The notes: a model not told the origin generated them from the sequence alone. Positions 44,447 to 54,083 are shown, counted from the first letter of the stretch. The stretch is DNA of 64,000 bases from Bacteroidota bacterium (GCA_024743405.1 JANSWP010000008.1:84463-148462), one strand, 5' to 3'. Translations and numbers: made by a program.

Positions 44447-47221
44447 ATGACTTACGATAATTTTACGATTAAAGCCCAAGAAGCTATTATGAAAGCTCAA
44501 AAAATTGCGGCGGGCTTATCTCAACAAACTGTCGATACGACCCATCTGATTAAAGGGATTTTGGAGACAGATGAGCATGTTCCTGCTTTTTTACTTCAAA
44601 AAGTTGGGGTGAATTTACCCGTATTAAAAAAACAACTAGATGATATAGTTAAAGGCTATCCAAAAGTGAAAGGTACGGACAAACAATATCTTTCCAACGA
44701 TGCAAATCGGGCATTGAGTCGGGCAAAAAAAATGCTCAAAGAATTTGGAGACGAATATATTTCTATAGAGTTAATAATTTTGGGAATTGTTCAAGGTAAA
44801 GATAAAGGAGGACAGTTATTGAAGGAAATGGGAGCGACTAACGATGGGGTTCAAGGTGCGATCAAAGAATTGCGAAAAGGGGAGAAAGTTTCTGATCAAA
44901 GTGCTGAAGCTCAATATAATGCCCTTTCTAAATATGCCATTGATTTGAATGCGCAGGCTGAGAATGGAAAGTTAGATCCAATTGTTGGGCGTGATGAAGA
45001 AATTCGGAGGGTTCTTCATATTCTTTCGCGAAGGAAAAAGAATAATCCAATTTTAATTGGTGAAGCGGGTGTGGGGAAAACAGCCATTGTTGAAGGAATC
45101 GCATGGCGAATAGTGAAGCAAGACGTTCCGGAAACTTTACGGACTAAAAAAATATATACGCTAGATATTGCAGCTTTGATTGCGGGTGCAAAATATAAAG
45201 GGGAATTTGAGGAAAGGTTAAAAGCTGTTATTAAACAAGTGACCAAATCAAATGGTGATATTATTTTATTTGTAGATGAAATCCATACTTTAATTGGTGC
45301 AGGCGGCGGCGGCGGCGCAATGGATGCAGCAAATATTTTGAAACCTGCATTGGCTAGAGGTGAACTCCGAACAATAGGAGCAACCACTCTTGATGAGTAC
45401 CAAAAATATTTTGAAAAAGATAAGGCATTAGTAAGGCGTTTCCAAACTGTTTTAATTGAAGAACCTAGTGTTGAGGACACAATTTCCATATTAAGGGGGA
45501 TTCAGGAGAAATATGAGGTATACCATAAAATTGAAATTTTAGATGAAGCTTTAGTAGCTGCTGCCGAGCTTTCAAATCGCTATATTTCAGATAGGCATTT
45601 ACCGGACAAAGCAATTGATCTGATTGATGAATCAGCCGCAAAATTGCGGATGGAATTAGACTCTGTTCCGGAAGAAGTGGATGAATGGGATCGAAAAGTT
45701 CGACAATTAGAAATTGAGCGGGAGGCTATTTTAAGGGAGAAAAACCAGTCAAAATTAGGTACAGTTAATGTTCAAATTGCAAATGCAAAAGAGAAACGTG
45801 ACTCTATTCGCGCAATGTGGAAGAATGAAAAGGAAATTGTGGAATCTGTCTCAAGTATTAAAATGCAAATTGAGTTATTGGAGATGGCTGCTGATAAAGC
45901 AGAACGTCAAAGTGATTTTGAAACAGTGGCAAAAATTCGATATGGTGAATTACAAAAGTTGGAGGAAGATTTGAAGGCGGCAGAGGCAAAGTTGCATGAA
46001 CTTCCTGATGAAAAACGATTTACGAATGATGAAGTAACGGCTAATGATATAGCAGACGTAATAAGCCGGTGGACAGGGATTCCTGTGAGTAAAATGTTGC
46101 AAAGTGAAAAGGATAAATTACTCCATTTAGAGGAGCAATTGCACAAAAGATTAATTGGTCAGAATGAAGCTGTTCGGGCAGTTGCAGATGCTGTGCGTCG
46201 AAACCGTGCAGGACTTCAAGATGAAGATAGACCTATTGGGTCGTTTATTTTTGTCGGACCAACAGGAGTAGGGAAAACCGAATTAGCCAAAGCTTTGGCT
46301 GAGGTTTTATTTGATGATGAAAAGGCGATTGTTCGGTTGGATATGAGTGAATTCATGGAAGCACATACCGTTAATAGACTAATTGGTTCGCCTCCTGGTT
46401 ATGTAGATTCTGATCAAGGAGGTCAATTAACAGAACCGGTGAGACGAAGACCTTATACGGTAGTACTATTAGATGAAATCGAAAAGGGACACCCTGATAT
46501 TTTCAATGTTTTTCTCCAAGTTTTGGATGAAGGAAGGTTAACTGATAATCTTGGAAGAACTGCCAATTTTAAGAATACCATTATCATTATGACTTCCAAT
46601 ATGGGAGCTGAAAAGATTTTGGAAAACTTTGAAGATTTGGATGAATTGGGTGATAAACATCGCCAAGATATCTTGGATACTACAAAAGAGGAGGTTTTTG
46701 ATGAGTTAAAAGAAAATCTTCGGCCTGAGTTTTTAAACAGAATTGACGAGCAAATTATGTTTTTGCCGTTAACCAGAGATGAGATTAAACAAATTTTAAA
46801 ATTGCTTTTGAGAAAGGTCGAAAAATTATTGGCACGACAGAGTATGGCTTTAAAATTTGATGACAACGCAATGGATTTACTTGCCGAAATGGGTTATGAT
46901 CCTCAGTTTGGTGCTCGGCCTTTGAAACGAGTCTTGCAAAGAGAGGTAACGAATGAATTGTCGAAAAGAGTGATAAGTGGTGAATTTAGTGCAGGTGATA
47001 CCATATATGTAGAGGCTCAAAAAGATAAATTGCTTTTTTCAAAAAAGCTTTCAGAAAAAGTAGAAAAAAATGAGGAGGATAAGAAGGAAATAGAGGACAA
47101 AAAGCCTCGAAGAAGAGCTAGAAAGCCCAAAGCGTCAAATCGTAAAAAACAATTGGAAGATTTAAAAGAAGCGACAAAAGATGTAGTAGATTCATTGAAA
47201 GAGATAAATGAGGAAGACTAA
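44447..47221 (+). CDS. clpB: ClpB-type disaggregase chaperone with a C-terminal basic extension
   Basis: A 924-residue AAA+ hexameric disaggregase. The Clp N domain is about 1-145 (FTIKAQEAIMKAQKIA). NBD1 has Walker A GEAGVGKT near 205-212 and Walker B ILFVDEIHT; a ClpB-type coiled-coil middle domain covers about 410-525. NBD2 has GPTGVGKT near 604 and VVLLDEIEKGH, and an arginine finger lies in FLNRIDEQI. The sensor-2/C-terminal domain has GARPLKRVLQ near 824. ClpB proteins are usually about 860 residues; here roughly 60 extra residues follow, rich in Lys, Arg and Glu (KKPRRRARKPKASNRKK), ending in an acidic coil. There is a run of Gly (IGAGGGGGAMD) in the NBD1 loop. It restores aggregated proteins together with DnaK. 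Confidence 0.93.
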   Translation: MTYDNFTIKAQEAIMKAQKIAAGLSQQTVDTTHLIKGILETDEHVPAFLLQKVGVNLPVLKKQLDDIVKGYPKVKGTDKQYLSNDANRALSRAKKMLKEFGDEYISIELIILGIVQGKDKGGQLLKEMGATNDGVQGAIKELRKGEKVSDQSAEAQYNALSKYAIDLNAQAENGKLDPIVGRDEEIRRVLHILSRRKKNNPILIGEAGVGKTAIVEGIAWRIVKQDVPETLRTKKIYTLDIAALIAGAKYKGEFEERLKAVIKQVTKSNGDIILFVDEIHTLIGAGGGGGAMDAANILKPALARGELRTIGATTLDEYQKYFEKDKALVRRFQTVLIEEPSVEDTISILRGIQEKYEVYHKIEILDEALVAAAELSNRYISDRHLPDKAIDLIDESAAKLRMELDSVPEEVDEWDRKVRQLEIEREAILREKNQSKLGTVNVQIANAKEKRDSIRAMWKNEKEIVESVSSIKMQIELLEMAADKAERQSDFETVAKIRYGELQKLEEDLKAAEAKLHELPDEKRFTNDEVTANDIADVISRWTGIPVSKMLQSEKDKLLHLEEQLHKRLIGQNEAVRAVADAVRRNRAGLQDEDRPIGSFIFVGPTGVGKTELAKALAEVLFDDEKAIVRLDMSEFMEAHTVNRLIGSPPGYVDSDQGGQLTEPVRRRPYTVVLLDEIEKGHPDIFNVFLQVLDEGRLTDNLGRTANFKNTIIIMTSNMGAEKILENFEDLDELGDKHRQDILDTTKEEVFDELKENLRPEFLNRIDEQIMFLPLTRDEIKQILKLLLRKVEKLLARQSMALKFDDNAMDLLAEMGYDPQFGARPLKRVLQREVTNELSKRVISGEFSAGDTIYVEAQKDKLLFSKKLSEKVEKNEEDKKEIEDKKPRRRARKPKASNRKKQLEDLKEATKDVVDSLKEINEED

Positions 47222-47254
47222 TTAGATGTTGAATACCTTTTGAAAAAATAAAAA

Positions 47255-47294
47255 AAAACGGGGCGGATTTCAGAAAACTAGCCCCGTTTTTTTT
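47255..47294 (+). terminator. Intrinsic terminator after clpB
   Basis: A ten-bp stem AAAACGGGGC (47255-47264) pairs with 47281-47290 and is followed by eight or more T. A-rich bases on the other side make it potentially active in both directions. Confidence 0.9.
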
Positions 47295-47331
47295 ATCCCG
47301 TTGTGAAGGGGGCGAAATGCCTGACAGACCC

Positions 47332-47370
47332 AAAATAGCCACTCAAACAAGGATATGGTGAGTGGCTATT
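47332..47370 (-). terminator. Intrinsic terminator after mscL
   Basis: A 12-bp perfect stem (47334-47345 with 47359-47370) is followed on the minus strand by four T. It lies 19 bases after the mscL stop. Confidence 0.7.
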
Positions 47371-47389
47371 CATTTAAATATGGTTGATT

Positions 47390-47827
47390 TTACTTCTTAA
47401 GTAAATCTCTAATTTCTGTCAAAAGTTGTACATCTGCAGGTGGGGCAGCAGGTGCGGCTGCAGCTTCTTCTTCTTTTTCTTTTTCCTTCATTTTATTCAT
47501 TCCTTTTACAACAAAGAACAATGCTAAAGCAACTAATATAAAAGCAATTAAGGCATTGATGAAAAGTCCATAGCCTAGCGCAACTCCTCCAGCTTCGCGA
47601 ACGGCTGCGATAGATTCCATATTAACACCCTCCATGACTTCAGGGTTTTTTAGAATCATGAATAAATTACTAAAGTCTGGTGAACCAGTTACTGCCGAAA
47701 CAACAGGCATCACAACATCGGCGACGAGTGATTTGATAACTGTACCGAAGGCAGCTCCTATAACAATTCCTACTGCCATATCGAGCATATTTCCTTTTGC
47801 AGCGAAGTCTTTGAATTCTTTTAACAT
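47390..47827 (-). CDS. mscL: Large-conductance mechanosensitive channel
   Basis: A 145-residue inner-membrane channel that opens under membrane tension and releases osmolytes on osmotic downshock. The N-terminal helix LKEFKDFAAKGN is followed by TM1 with MLDMAVGIVIGAAFGTVI (14-31) and the pore-lining Gly/Ala pattern. A periplasmic loop follows, TM2 is at about 83-105, and a charged cytoplasmic helix ends TEIRDLLKK. An Ala/Pro-rich linker (AAAAPAAPPA) precedes the last helix. Confidence 0.95.
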   Translation of the reverse strand: MLKEFKDFAAKGNMLDMAVGIVIGAAFGTVIKSLVADVVMPVVSAVTGSPDFSNLFMILKNPEVMEGVNMESIAAVREAGGVALGYGLFINALIAFILVALALFFVVKGMNKMKEKEKEEEAAAAPAAPPADVQLLTEIRDLLKK

Positions 47828-48029
47828 AGTTTTTTTTGTTTAGTTAATGAATTAAGTTACAAGGAGTTTGACGAAATTAGTCGGAATTGTCACAAAAAAC
47901 AATTCATGGAGATAGTGTTCTATCTTTTTAATTTGAAAAGGAGGGTCTTTTTAGGCTTTCGAGAGAGTCCTAGGTGATTCAAACCCTCTTGGTCATAGAT
48001 ATTAAAAAGGGCAATCGTGCTTAAATACA

Positions 48030-48063
48030 AAAACCCCATCAATTTTTATTTTGACGGGGTTTT
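48030..48063 (-). terminator. Intrinsic terminator after proS
   Basis: Thirteen positions (48030-48042 with 48051-48063) pair with one wobble, leaving an eight-base loop, and T follows on the minus strand. It lies 27 bases after the proS stop at 48091. Confidence 0.85.
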
Positions 48064-48090
48064 GTATCCTTTGATATCTTATTTCAATGA

Positions 48091-49557
48091 TTAATAAGCT
48101 TTAGCAAAAAGGACTCTTTCCTTAGAAGGTTTTCCTGTTAAAATACATTTACCATCTTCAGGTACGCCATCATTTGGAATACATCGAATAGTCGCTTTTG
48201 TCAACTCTTTGATCTTCAATTCTGTTTCGGTTGTTCCATCCCAATGTGCCGAAACAAAGCCACCTTTACTATCCAAAACACTTTTGAAATCATCAAAATT
48301 GTCAACCGAAGTGGTATGTTCCGTTCGATAATCAACTGCTCTTTGAAAGAGGTTTTTTTGAATATCATCCAATAATTGTAAAATATAATCTGCAATTCCT
48401 TCAAGCGACTGGGAGGATTTTTCCTTTGTATCTCGGCGAGCAACCTCAACTACCCCATTTGCTAAATCACGTTTTCCAATTCCTAATCTTACGGGTACGC
48501 CAATCAATTCATATTCAGCGAACTTGAAACCTGGACGTTTCTTTTTGTCTGTGTCATATTTTACAGAGACACCCTTTGCTTTCAACTCACGCATGATTTT
48601 TTCTACAGCTTCATCAATTTCCGCATTTGGTTTTGGAATTGGGACAATTACAACCTGAAGTGGGGCTAATTTAGGAGGGATGACCAATCCTTGATCGTCT
48701 GAATGAGTCATTATGAGTCCTCCAACCAAACGAGTTGAAACGCCCCATGAAGTTGCCCAAACTAACTCTTCTTTATTGTTTTGATTCAAGAATTTTACAT
48801 CGAATGCTTTGGCAAAGTTTTGTCCCAAAAAATGAGAAGTTCCTGCCTGTAAAGCTTTTCCATCTTGCATTAATGCTTCAATTGTATAAGTGTCTTCTGC
48901 CCCAGCAAATCGTTCATTCGCAGTTTTTCGACCTTGAATAACTGGCATCGCCATATATTCTTCAGCAAATTGTGCATAGATCTTTTGCATTAATCTTGCT
49001 TCTTCAACTGCTTCGTTTTTTGTAGCATGGGCAGTATGACCTTCTTGCCATAGAAACTCAGCTGTTCTCAAAAAAAGACGCGTTCTCATTTCCCAACGAA
49101 CTACATTTGCCCATTGGTTGATCAATAAAGGTAGATCCCGATAAGAGTTGATCCAATCTTTGTAAGTATGCCATATGATGGTTTCAGATGTAGGACGAAC
49201 GATTAATTCTTCTTCAAGTTTTGCTGATGGATCAACGACTACTCCATTTCCATTAGGGTCATTCATGAGCCTGTGATGTGTAATTACAGCACATTCTTTC
49301 GCAAATCCCTCGACATGCTCTGCTTCCTTGCTCAAAAAACTTTTTGGGATAAATAGAGGAAAGTAAGCATTTACGTGCCCCGTTTCTTTGAACATTTTGT
49401 CCAGTTGAGCTTTCATATTTTCCCAAATTGCAAATCCGTGAGGCTTAATTACCATGCAACCACGAACTGCTGAGTTATCCGCAAGACCAGCTTTTTTGAC
49501 AATATCAATATACCACTGCGAATAATCTTCCGACCTTGAAGTAATTTCCTTTGACAT
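48091..49557 (-). CDS. proS: Proline-tRNA ligase, short (ProS type 3) form
   Basis: A 488-residue class II aminoacyl-tRNA synthetase. It lacks the editing insertion domain of the long bacterial form and matches the archaeal/eukaryote-like short type common in Bacteroidota. Motif 2 is seen as [20 protein letters not shown] near 146-165 followed by WQEGHTAHA. Motif 3 is in [17 protein letters not shown] near 267-283. The anticodon-binding domain follows (about 300-400), and the zinc-like C-terminal domain ends in a tyrosine (AKAY), as is typical. A terminator lies downstream. The upstream leader region (49558-49817) is long and holds a small ORF. Confidence 0.95.
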   Translation of the reverse strand: MSKEITSRSEDYSQWYIDIVKKAGLADNSAVRGCMVIKPHGFAIWENMKAQLDKMFKETGHVNAYFPLFIPKSFLSKEAEHVEGFAKECAVITHHRLMNDPNGNGVVVDPSAKLEEELIVRPTSETIIWHTYKDWINSYRDLPLLINQWANVVRWEMRTRLFLRTAEFLWQEGHTAHATKNEAVEEARLMQKIYAQFAEEYMAMPVIQGRKTANERFAGAEDTYTIEALMQDGKALQAGTSHFLGQNFAKAFDVKFLNQNNKEELVWATSWGVSTRLVGGLIMTHSDDQGLVIPPKLAPLQVVIVPIPKPNAEIDEAVEKIMRELKAKGVSVKYDTDKKKRPGFKFAEYELIGVPVRLGIGKRDLANGVVEVARRDTKEKSSQSLEGIADYILQLLDDIQKNLFQRAVDYRTEHTTSVDNFDDFKSVLDSKGGFVSAHWDGTTETELKIKELTKATIRCIPNDGVPEDGKCILTGKPSKERVLFAKAY

Positions 49558-49708
49558 ATTTTATAGGTATGGTATTGAAAAACAGGAAATAAATTTGAAA
49601 AATCGATTACAAAATATCATTCGAACTTCCTGTAAAATCTCCTGTTAATTTTAAATTTTAACAAAAATGGACTCTCAAATCCCATAAGAATAACCTAAAA
49701 AGCACATT

Positions 49709-49783
49709 TTAAGATTTTCTTAAGTGACTGTCTTTAGGGCGTCTTGTCTTAAAATTGGTATTCTTAATAACTTTAACAGCCAT
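49709..49783 (-). CDS. Possible small basic protein (24 residues)
   Basis: A minus-strand ATG opens 24 codons, starting MAVKVIKN and ending HLRKS. The product is strongly basic and short enough to be a leader peptide or a small ribosome- or RNA-associated protein. A TACTTTTG box followed by CGCC at 49824-49831 would start transcription near 49817, about 34 bases ahead of this ATG. There is no Shine-Dalgarno sequence, which is common in this phylum. It lies 151 bases before proS. It may equally be chance. Confidence 0.35.
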   Translation of the reverse strand: MAVKVIKNTNFKTRRPKDSHLRKS

Positions 49784-49823
49784 AAATTGGTTCTTTAAAC
49801 GGGCGTTAACAGAAAAAGTGGCG

Positions 49824-49831
49824 CAAAAGTA
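49824..49831 (-). promoter_or_regulatory. Promoter -7 box TACTTTTG upstream of the small ORF and proS
   Basis: On the minus strand TACTTTTG is followed by CGCC, the extended form also found at 42258 and 43879. Predicted start near 49817. If it drives proS directly, the leader would be about 260 bases. Confidence 0.4.
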
Positions 49832-49890
49832 ATAAATTCGTGCTTGTCCTTTTGAGAGAGTCAAAGTAATTACATTAAAAATATAATATT

Positions 49891-51126
49891 ATGAAAACAG
49901 TAAAATTCTCTGCATTATTAATTGCAGCTTTTGTTATCGGATTTGGAGGAGTGGCTGTCGCGCAAGATGATTTGTACTACAATCCAGATACAGATTATGA
50001 TTATTACTATTCTTCTTCTGAAGAAGATTATTATAATGATGATTCTAATAGCGATGATACTGGCTATTATGATGAGGACGAATATGATGATGGTAATTAT
50101 GATTACTATTATTCTTCACGAATTCGTCGATTCTCCCGTCCTTATTATGGATTTGATTATTATGATCCAGTTTATTCTGATCTAGGTTATTATGATTCAT
50201 ATAGTAACAATCCATATTATGGAGGAAACACTATTCTAATTTATGATAGCTATTATGGTAGTAACCGTTATAACAGGTTTAACCGTAATAACCGATGGAA
50301 TAGGTTCGGTAATAGTTGGAACCCATATGGAGGCATTTCCTATAATTTCTATGGAAACAGTTGGGGTAATCCTTATAATTCCTACTACGGTGGATTTGGT
50401 AATAGTTGGAATAATTATGGAGGATTCGGTGGTTTTGGTGGAAGTTCTTATTCAAATTATTATTGTCCTCCAACATGGGGGTCAGGAAATGGTTACAATG
50501 TAAACAGTACCAACAATAACAATAATAATAATGGAAGCTACTATGGTGCAAGAACGACAGGTTCTACACCTAGAAATGGCTCTGGAAGAGGTGCAGATAT
50601 CGCAACCGGAAATAATGGCAACAATCGAGGATCTTCTGTAGCAAATTCAAAGACGGCATCCCCAAGAAGTATTTCTATTTTTGAAGATGGTGAATATGAT
50701 AGAGCGAAAGCTAGCACTCGTTCAAATAGAGTGAATTCTAGAACGCCTAACGCAACAAGAAGTACAACTCGAAGCAACGGAACCATTTTAGGTAATTCCA
50801 ATCGAAGAGCTGACTCTCCTTCTGCAACTCCAAGAAATTCAAGGACGAATACAAGAAAATGGAATAACACCAATTCTCGTTCTTCTAGAAGTGGAAGTAA
50901 TTACAATAGTAGAAGTAGCAGAACTCGTTCAAACTCAGGAAGCAGCCGAAGTTGGAATAACAATAGTTCCCGTTCTTCATCTGGAGGTAGTTTTAATAGT
51001 GGAATACGAAGATCTTCAAGTAGTTCTTCACGGAGTATCAGTCCAAGTAGGAGCAGTCGCTCAAGCTCAGGAAGTAGCCGAAGTAGTTCTACAAAATCAA
51101 GCTCTTCTCGTTCAAGAGGTAATTGA
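49891..51126 (+). CDS. Secreted low-complexity protein: Tyr/Asn/Gly-rich then Ser/Arg-rich
   Basis: A 411-residue protein with a signal peptide at 1-24 (ends VAVAQ). Residues 25-75 are acidic and Tyr-rich (YYYSSSEEDYYNDD). Residues 76-215 are Tyr/Asn/Gly/Trp-rich with short repeats such as NSWGNPYNSYYGG and end in an Asn run. Residues 220-411 are a Ser/Arg/Asn region, with many RSS, SRS and SGSS units, closely resembling eukaryotic RS domains in composition. No fold or known family is recognised. It is presumably exported. A terminator follows. Both strands give long spurious frames here because of its repetitive codons. Confidence 0.7.
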   Translation: MKTVKFSALLIAAFVIGFGGVAVAQDDLYYNPDTDYDYYYSSSEEDYYNDDSNSDDTGYYDEDEYDDGNYDYYYSSRIRRFSRPYYGFDYYDPVYSDLGYYDSYSNNPYYGGNTILIYDSYYGSNRYNRFNRNNRWNRFGNSWNPYGGISYNFYGNSWGNPYNSYYGGFGNSWNNYGGFGGFGGSSYSNYYCPPTWGSGNGYNVNSTNNNNNNNGSYYGARTTGSTPRNGSGRGADIATGNNGNNRGSSVANSKTASPRSISIFEDGEYDRAKASTRSNRVNSRTPNATRSTTRSNGTILGNSNRRADSPSATPRNSRTNTRKWNNTNSRSSRSGSNYNSRSSRTRSNSGSSRSWNNNSSRSSSGGSFNSGIRRSSSSSSRSISPSRSSRSSSGSSRSSSTKSSSSRSRGN

Positions 51127-51169
51127 TTATGTATGTTTTCTTAAGTAGAAACAACTTTTAAAAATATTA

Positions 51170-51209
51170 AAGTGGGTGGATTTGACATTGAAGTCCATCC
51201 ACTTTTTTT
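51170..51209 (+). terminator. Intrinsic terminator after the low-complexity protein
   Basis: An 11-bp stem with one wobble (51170-51180 with 51194-51204) is followed by seven T. It ends the single-gene transcript before the FadL-like gene. Confidence 0.85.
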
Positions 51210-51261
51210 ATATGCATTAACTTAATAATACTTTTATTTAGTGATTTAAAATTGTAGGAAA

Positions 51262-52725
51262 ATGGTTAGAATCACCTTTTTTATTTTTGCCTTTATCTTT
51301 TCATACTCAGTTCATTCTCAGACAATTGGTGATGCAGTTAGGTATTCACTTTACGATGTTGGCGGAACGGCAAGAACCGTTGGGGTTGGAGGCGCATTAG
51401 GCGCATTAGGCGCAGATTTTTCAGTGTTGAGTACCAATCCTGCTGGACTGGCAACGTACCGGAAATCAGAATTTATGTTTACACCAACCATCAATTTATC
51501 GAATGTAAAAGCTGAACTAGCAGGTTCTCAAAATGATCCAGTCGAGTTGAATAAAACTAAATTCAATCTTAATAATCTTGGTTTAGTGATTGCTAAAAGG
51601 CCTTATGATTCAAAATGGACAACCTCTAATTTTGGGGTAGGATTGAATAGAGTTGCTAATTTTCATCAAGAAATTCGCTTTGAGGGAACTTCTCCAGGGT
51701 CTATAACTGACCGGTTTTTGGAACTTGCTGATGGGAAAAATATAAATGAGCTCGGTGGGTTTGAAGAGGGGTTAGCTTATGATGCTTTTGCGATTTATGA
51801 TGATGCTAGTGGAAATTATTTTAGCGATTTTTTTCCTGAAGAAGAAGTCGAAAAAGAGCAATTCATCAGACGAACTGGATCAATAAATGAGCTCGTTTTT
51901 TCTTTCGCAGGAAATTATAATGAGAAATTGATGTTAGGGGCGACAGTTGGAATTCCTATCGTCAATTTTGAAGAGACTAAGACTTATCGAGAAATTGATT
52001 TTGATGATAGCAATCCTGTTTTTGATGAATTGGCCTATATTGAAAGCTTGACTACTACTGGTGCTGGAATTAATTTGAAATTAGGAGCAATTTATCGAAT
52101 TAACCAGATGTTTAGAGTTGGTGCAGCCATTCATACACCCACATCTTTTGCTTTTGAGGATTCTTGGAATGCTCGAATGTTATATGAATTTACTGATCCA
52201 GATTTTAGTTCTCCTGGTGAACAACAATCTCCTGATGGCTTTTTTGAATATAAATTTAAAACACCTTGGCGCTATATCGGGAGTTTAGGAGTGATTATCA
52301 AGAAATATGGCTTTTTGAGTGCAGATATTGAATATGTCAACTATGGAGGCTCAGAGTTTAAGTTTAATAATACAGAAAATGCCGAAGATTTGGATTTTGT
52401 TCGAGGCTTGAATAACCAATTATCGGATGAATTGAAAGGTGGAGTAAATCTTCGATTAGGTGGTGAATTTGCCTATGAGATACTTCGATTTAGAGCTGGG
52501 TTTTCGATAACGGATAATCCTTACGATAATGTTTCAGAAAAAAATAATGCCTTGAGCTTAGGAATTGGTGTTAGAGGTAAGACTGTTTTTGCTGATTTTG
52601 CATTTAAGAGAATTATGAATGAGTCAGAGTATACACCTTATGTAACTAACTCTGCGCCACAATCTATAGTCAATATTGACGATCAAAGAAATAAGCTAAT
52701 GCTAACTGTAGGGTTCAAATTTTAG
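51262..52725 (+). CDS. FadL/OmpP1-like outer-membrane transporter
   Basis: A 487-residue barrel protein with a signal peptide at 1-20 (ends VHSQ). The plug/N-terminal hatch has GGTARTVGVGGALGALGADFS (about 34-54, including a repeated Gly-Ala-Leu unit encoded by a 9-base DNA repeat), followed by the diagnostic TNPAGLATYRKSE near 57-69. Strands continue to a final LTVGFKF. The family imports hydrophobic molecules such as fatty acids across the outer membrane; the substrate here is not known. A terminator follows at 52770. Confidence 0.82.
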   Translation: MVRITFFIFAFIFSYSVHSQTIGDAVRYSLYDVGGTARTVGVGGALGALGADFSVLSTNPAGLATYRKSEFMFTPTINLSNVKAELAGSQNDPVELNKTKFNLNNLGLVIAKRPYDSKWTTSNFGVGLNRVANFHQEIRFEGTSPGSITDRFLELADGKNINELGGFEEGLAYDAFAIYDDASGNYFSDFFPEEEVEKEQFIRRTGSINELVFSFAGNYNEKLMLGATVGIPIVNFEETKTYREIDFDDSNPVFDELAYIESLTTTGAGINLKLGAIYRINQMFRVGAAIHTPTSFAFEDSWNARMLYEFTDPDFSSPGEQQSPDGFFEYKFKTPWRYIGSLGVIIKKYGFLSADIEYVNYGGSEFKFNNTENAEDLDFVRGLNNQLSDELKGGVNLRLGGEFAYEILRFRAGFSITDNPYDNVSEKNNALSLGIGVRGKTVFADFAFKRIMNESEYTPYVTNSAPQSIVNIDDQRNKLMLTVGFKF

Positions 52726-52769
52726 CAGAAATCTAGGACGCCATTGGGTATAGTATTTTGTGAAAATAT

Positions 52770-52808
52770 AAAGTGATAACAAGTTTAGGTCTTGTTATCA
52801 CTTTTTTT
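52770..52808 (+). terminator. Intrinsic terminator after the FadL-like gene
   Basis: A perfect 14-bp stem (52770-52783 with 52791-52804) with a seven-base loop is followed by seven T. Confidence 0.9.
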
Positions 52809-52944
52809 CATTAATAAATGTTAAAAAAGTAATATTTGAATTCAATTTTGTCAATAGTGGAGATTTTGGCTAGAACTTTGAATCATTAAGATATTTAATA
52901 TAAATTAGATTTCATTTTCTAGAGAGAACTACAAAAACGAACCT

Positions 52945-53952
52945 ATGCCGAATTTTTTTAAGGCATTAAACATTTTTATCCTTTCTTTTTTATTGAATGG
53001 GATAAATGCTCAGGAGGCAAATATTAGCTACGGTCCTGTCGACGAACGTCTATTGATTGAAACGAAATGGCAGTACACTTATACACTTCACGTCGAATCA
53101 AATACCATTATACATAAGGCTGATGAACTTTACGATTTCTTTTTACACTTTCGATATGACTATTCTTATCAAGAATATTTAAATGGGTCACTTTCCACTG
53201 GGAATTGGAATTTGAAAAATCGAACGCTTAATTATTCATTTAAGCATATTAAAAACTTTAAAATTGCTCAAGCGAATAAAAAGATTCTGGTACTTGAATT
53301 TACCCAACGAAATAGTAAAGGAACTTATCAGTATCATTTCATGAGGGTTGATAGTAAAGATGCTCCTTTTACAAAACCAGCAAATGAATTACCAGAAGTG
53401 TTAGTAGAGGTTCTAGATAAAAAAGAAAGGCGTAATTGGTTGTCTTTTGGCAAGCGTAAAAAGCGACGAAAAAAATGGGAGGCCGAACCTGAAGAGAAAC
53501 TTACTTATATCAATATAGAGTTGACTGGTGGCGGATATTATGGAGGTATAGATCCAGTTCTGAAGGATATGATCCATATAAAGAATAATGGTAGATTAAT
53601 CAAAGAATTTCATAGTGTGCAAAACGGTTTAATAGTTAATAAAAAAGATATTCTACGAGCAGAACTGGAATCTTTTGCAGAATATATTCTCACTCAAAAA
53701 TTCTTTGATTTAGAAAGAATTTATGATTGTGAAGACGCCTTATGTCAGAAGCGAAAACAATTAAAACCTACTCCGATGCCATTACGTCTTTCGGTGGCTT
53801 ATGGAAATAGAAAAAAGGTTATAACGATTGCGATTTGGGGAAAAGATGATAGGGGGTTTCAATATGTTAATTACCCTGAATCGTTGGATAATATAATAGA
53901 TGCTATTCAGCGAATGGCAAGCAGGTTAGATGAGCCTTTTGTGAGAAAATAG
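52945..53952 (+). CDS. Secreted hypothetical protein
   Basis: A 335-residue protein with a signal peptide at 1-22 (ends GINAQ). A beta-rich N-terminal half (about 30-150) contains the segment LIETKWQYTYTLHV, common in small lipocalin-like or DUF-type exported proteins. A strongly basic patch comes at about 166-180 (FGKRKKRRKKWEAEPEE), then an alpha/beta C-terminal half ending in DAIQRMASRLDEPF. Two Cys (about 267 and 272, CEDALCQ) could pair. I do not recognise a family. It is probably a single-gene transcript. Confidence 0.6.
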   Translation: MPNFFKALNIFILSFLLNGINAQEANISYGPVDERLLIETKWQYTYTLHVESNTIIHKADELYDFFLHFRYDYSYQEYLNGSLSTGNWNLKNRTLNYSFKHIKNFKIAQANKKILVLEFTQRNSKGTYQYHFMRVDSKDAPFTKPANELPEVLVEVLDKKERRNWLSFGKRKKRRKKWEAEPEEKLTYINIELTGGGYYGGIDPVLKDMIHIKNNGRLIKEFHSVQNGLIVNKKDILRAELESFAEYILTQKFFDLERIYDCEDALCQKRKQLKPTPMPLRLSVAYGNRKKVITIAIWGKDDRGFQYVNYPESLDNIIDAIQRMASRLDEPFVRK

Positions 53953-54036
53953 GTAGAGTATATTGTATTTGTTATTTTTTGTTTTGTAAAGCATTGATAG
54001 AAAAAGATTAGTGCATTAATTTCAATTGTAATGATT

Positions 54037-54083
54037 TAATTTTGACCTGTCACAAAAACAACGTTTAGGTTGTTTTATTTTTC
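54037..54083 (+). promoter_or_regulatory. Promoter-like box and hairpin upstream of 54125
   Basis: TAATTTTG (54037-54044) matches TAnnTTTG. Just downstream an eight-bp perfect hairpin (54055-54062 with 54069-54076) is followed by ATTTTT. This could be a terminator of the preceding gene or a 5'-leader hairpin of the next one; the -33 element is missing. Confidence 0.35.

Larger units (their letters stand above)
49558..49890. other. Divergent intergenic region between proS and the low-complexity protein
   Basis: It contains a minus-strand promoter box (49824-49831) and a 24-codon minus-strand ORF (49709-49783). No other open frame stands out. No promoter for the plus-strand gene at 49891 is obvious. 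Confidence 0.5.

Noticed and set aside
45300..45320. GGC repeat in clpB as a phase-variable tract
   Set aside because: It encodes a short Gly run in a loop where related ClpB proteins also have glycines, and the unit of three bases keeps the frame in any case.
50243..51148. Frames opposite or alternate to the Ser/Arg-rich protein
   Set aside because: Low-complexity DNA keeps several frames open. Only the frame with the signal peptide has a sensible start and a matching terminator.
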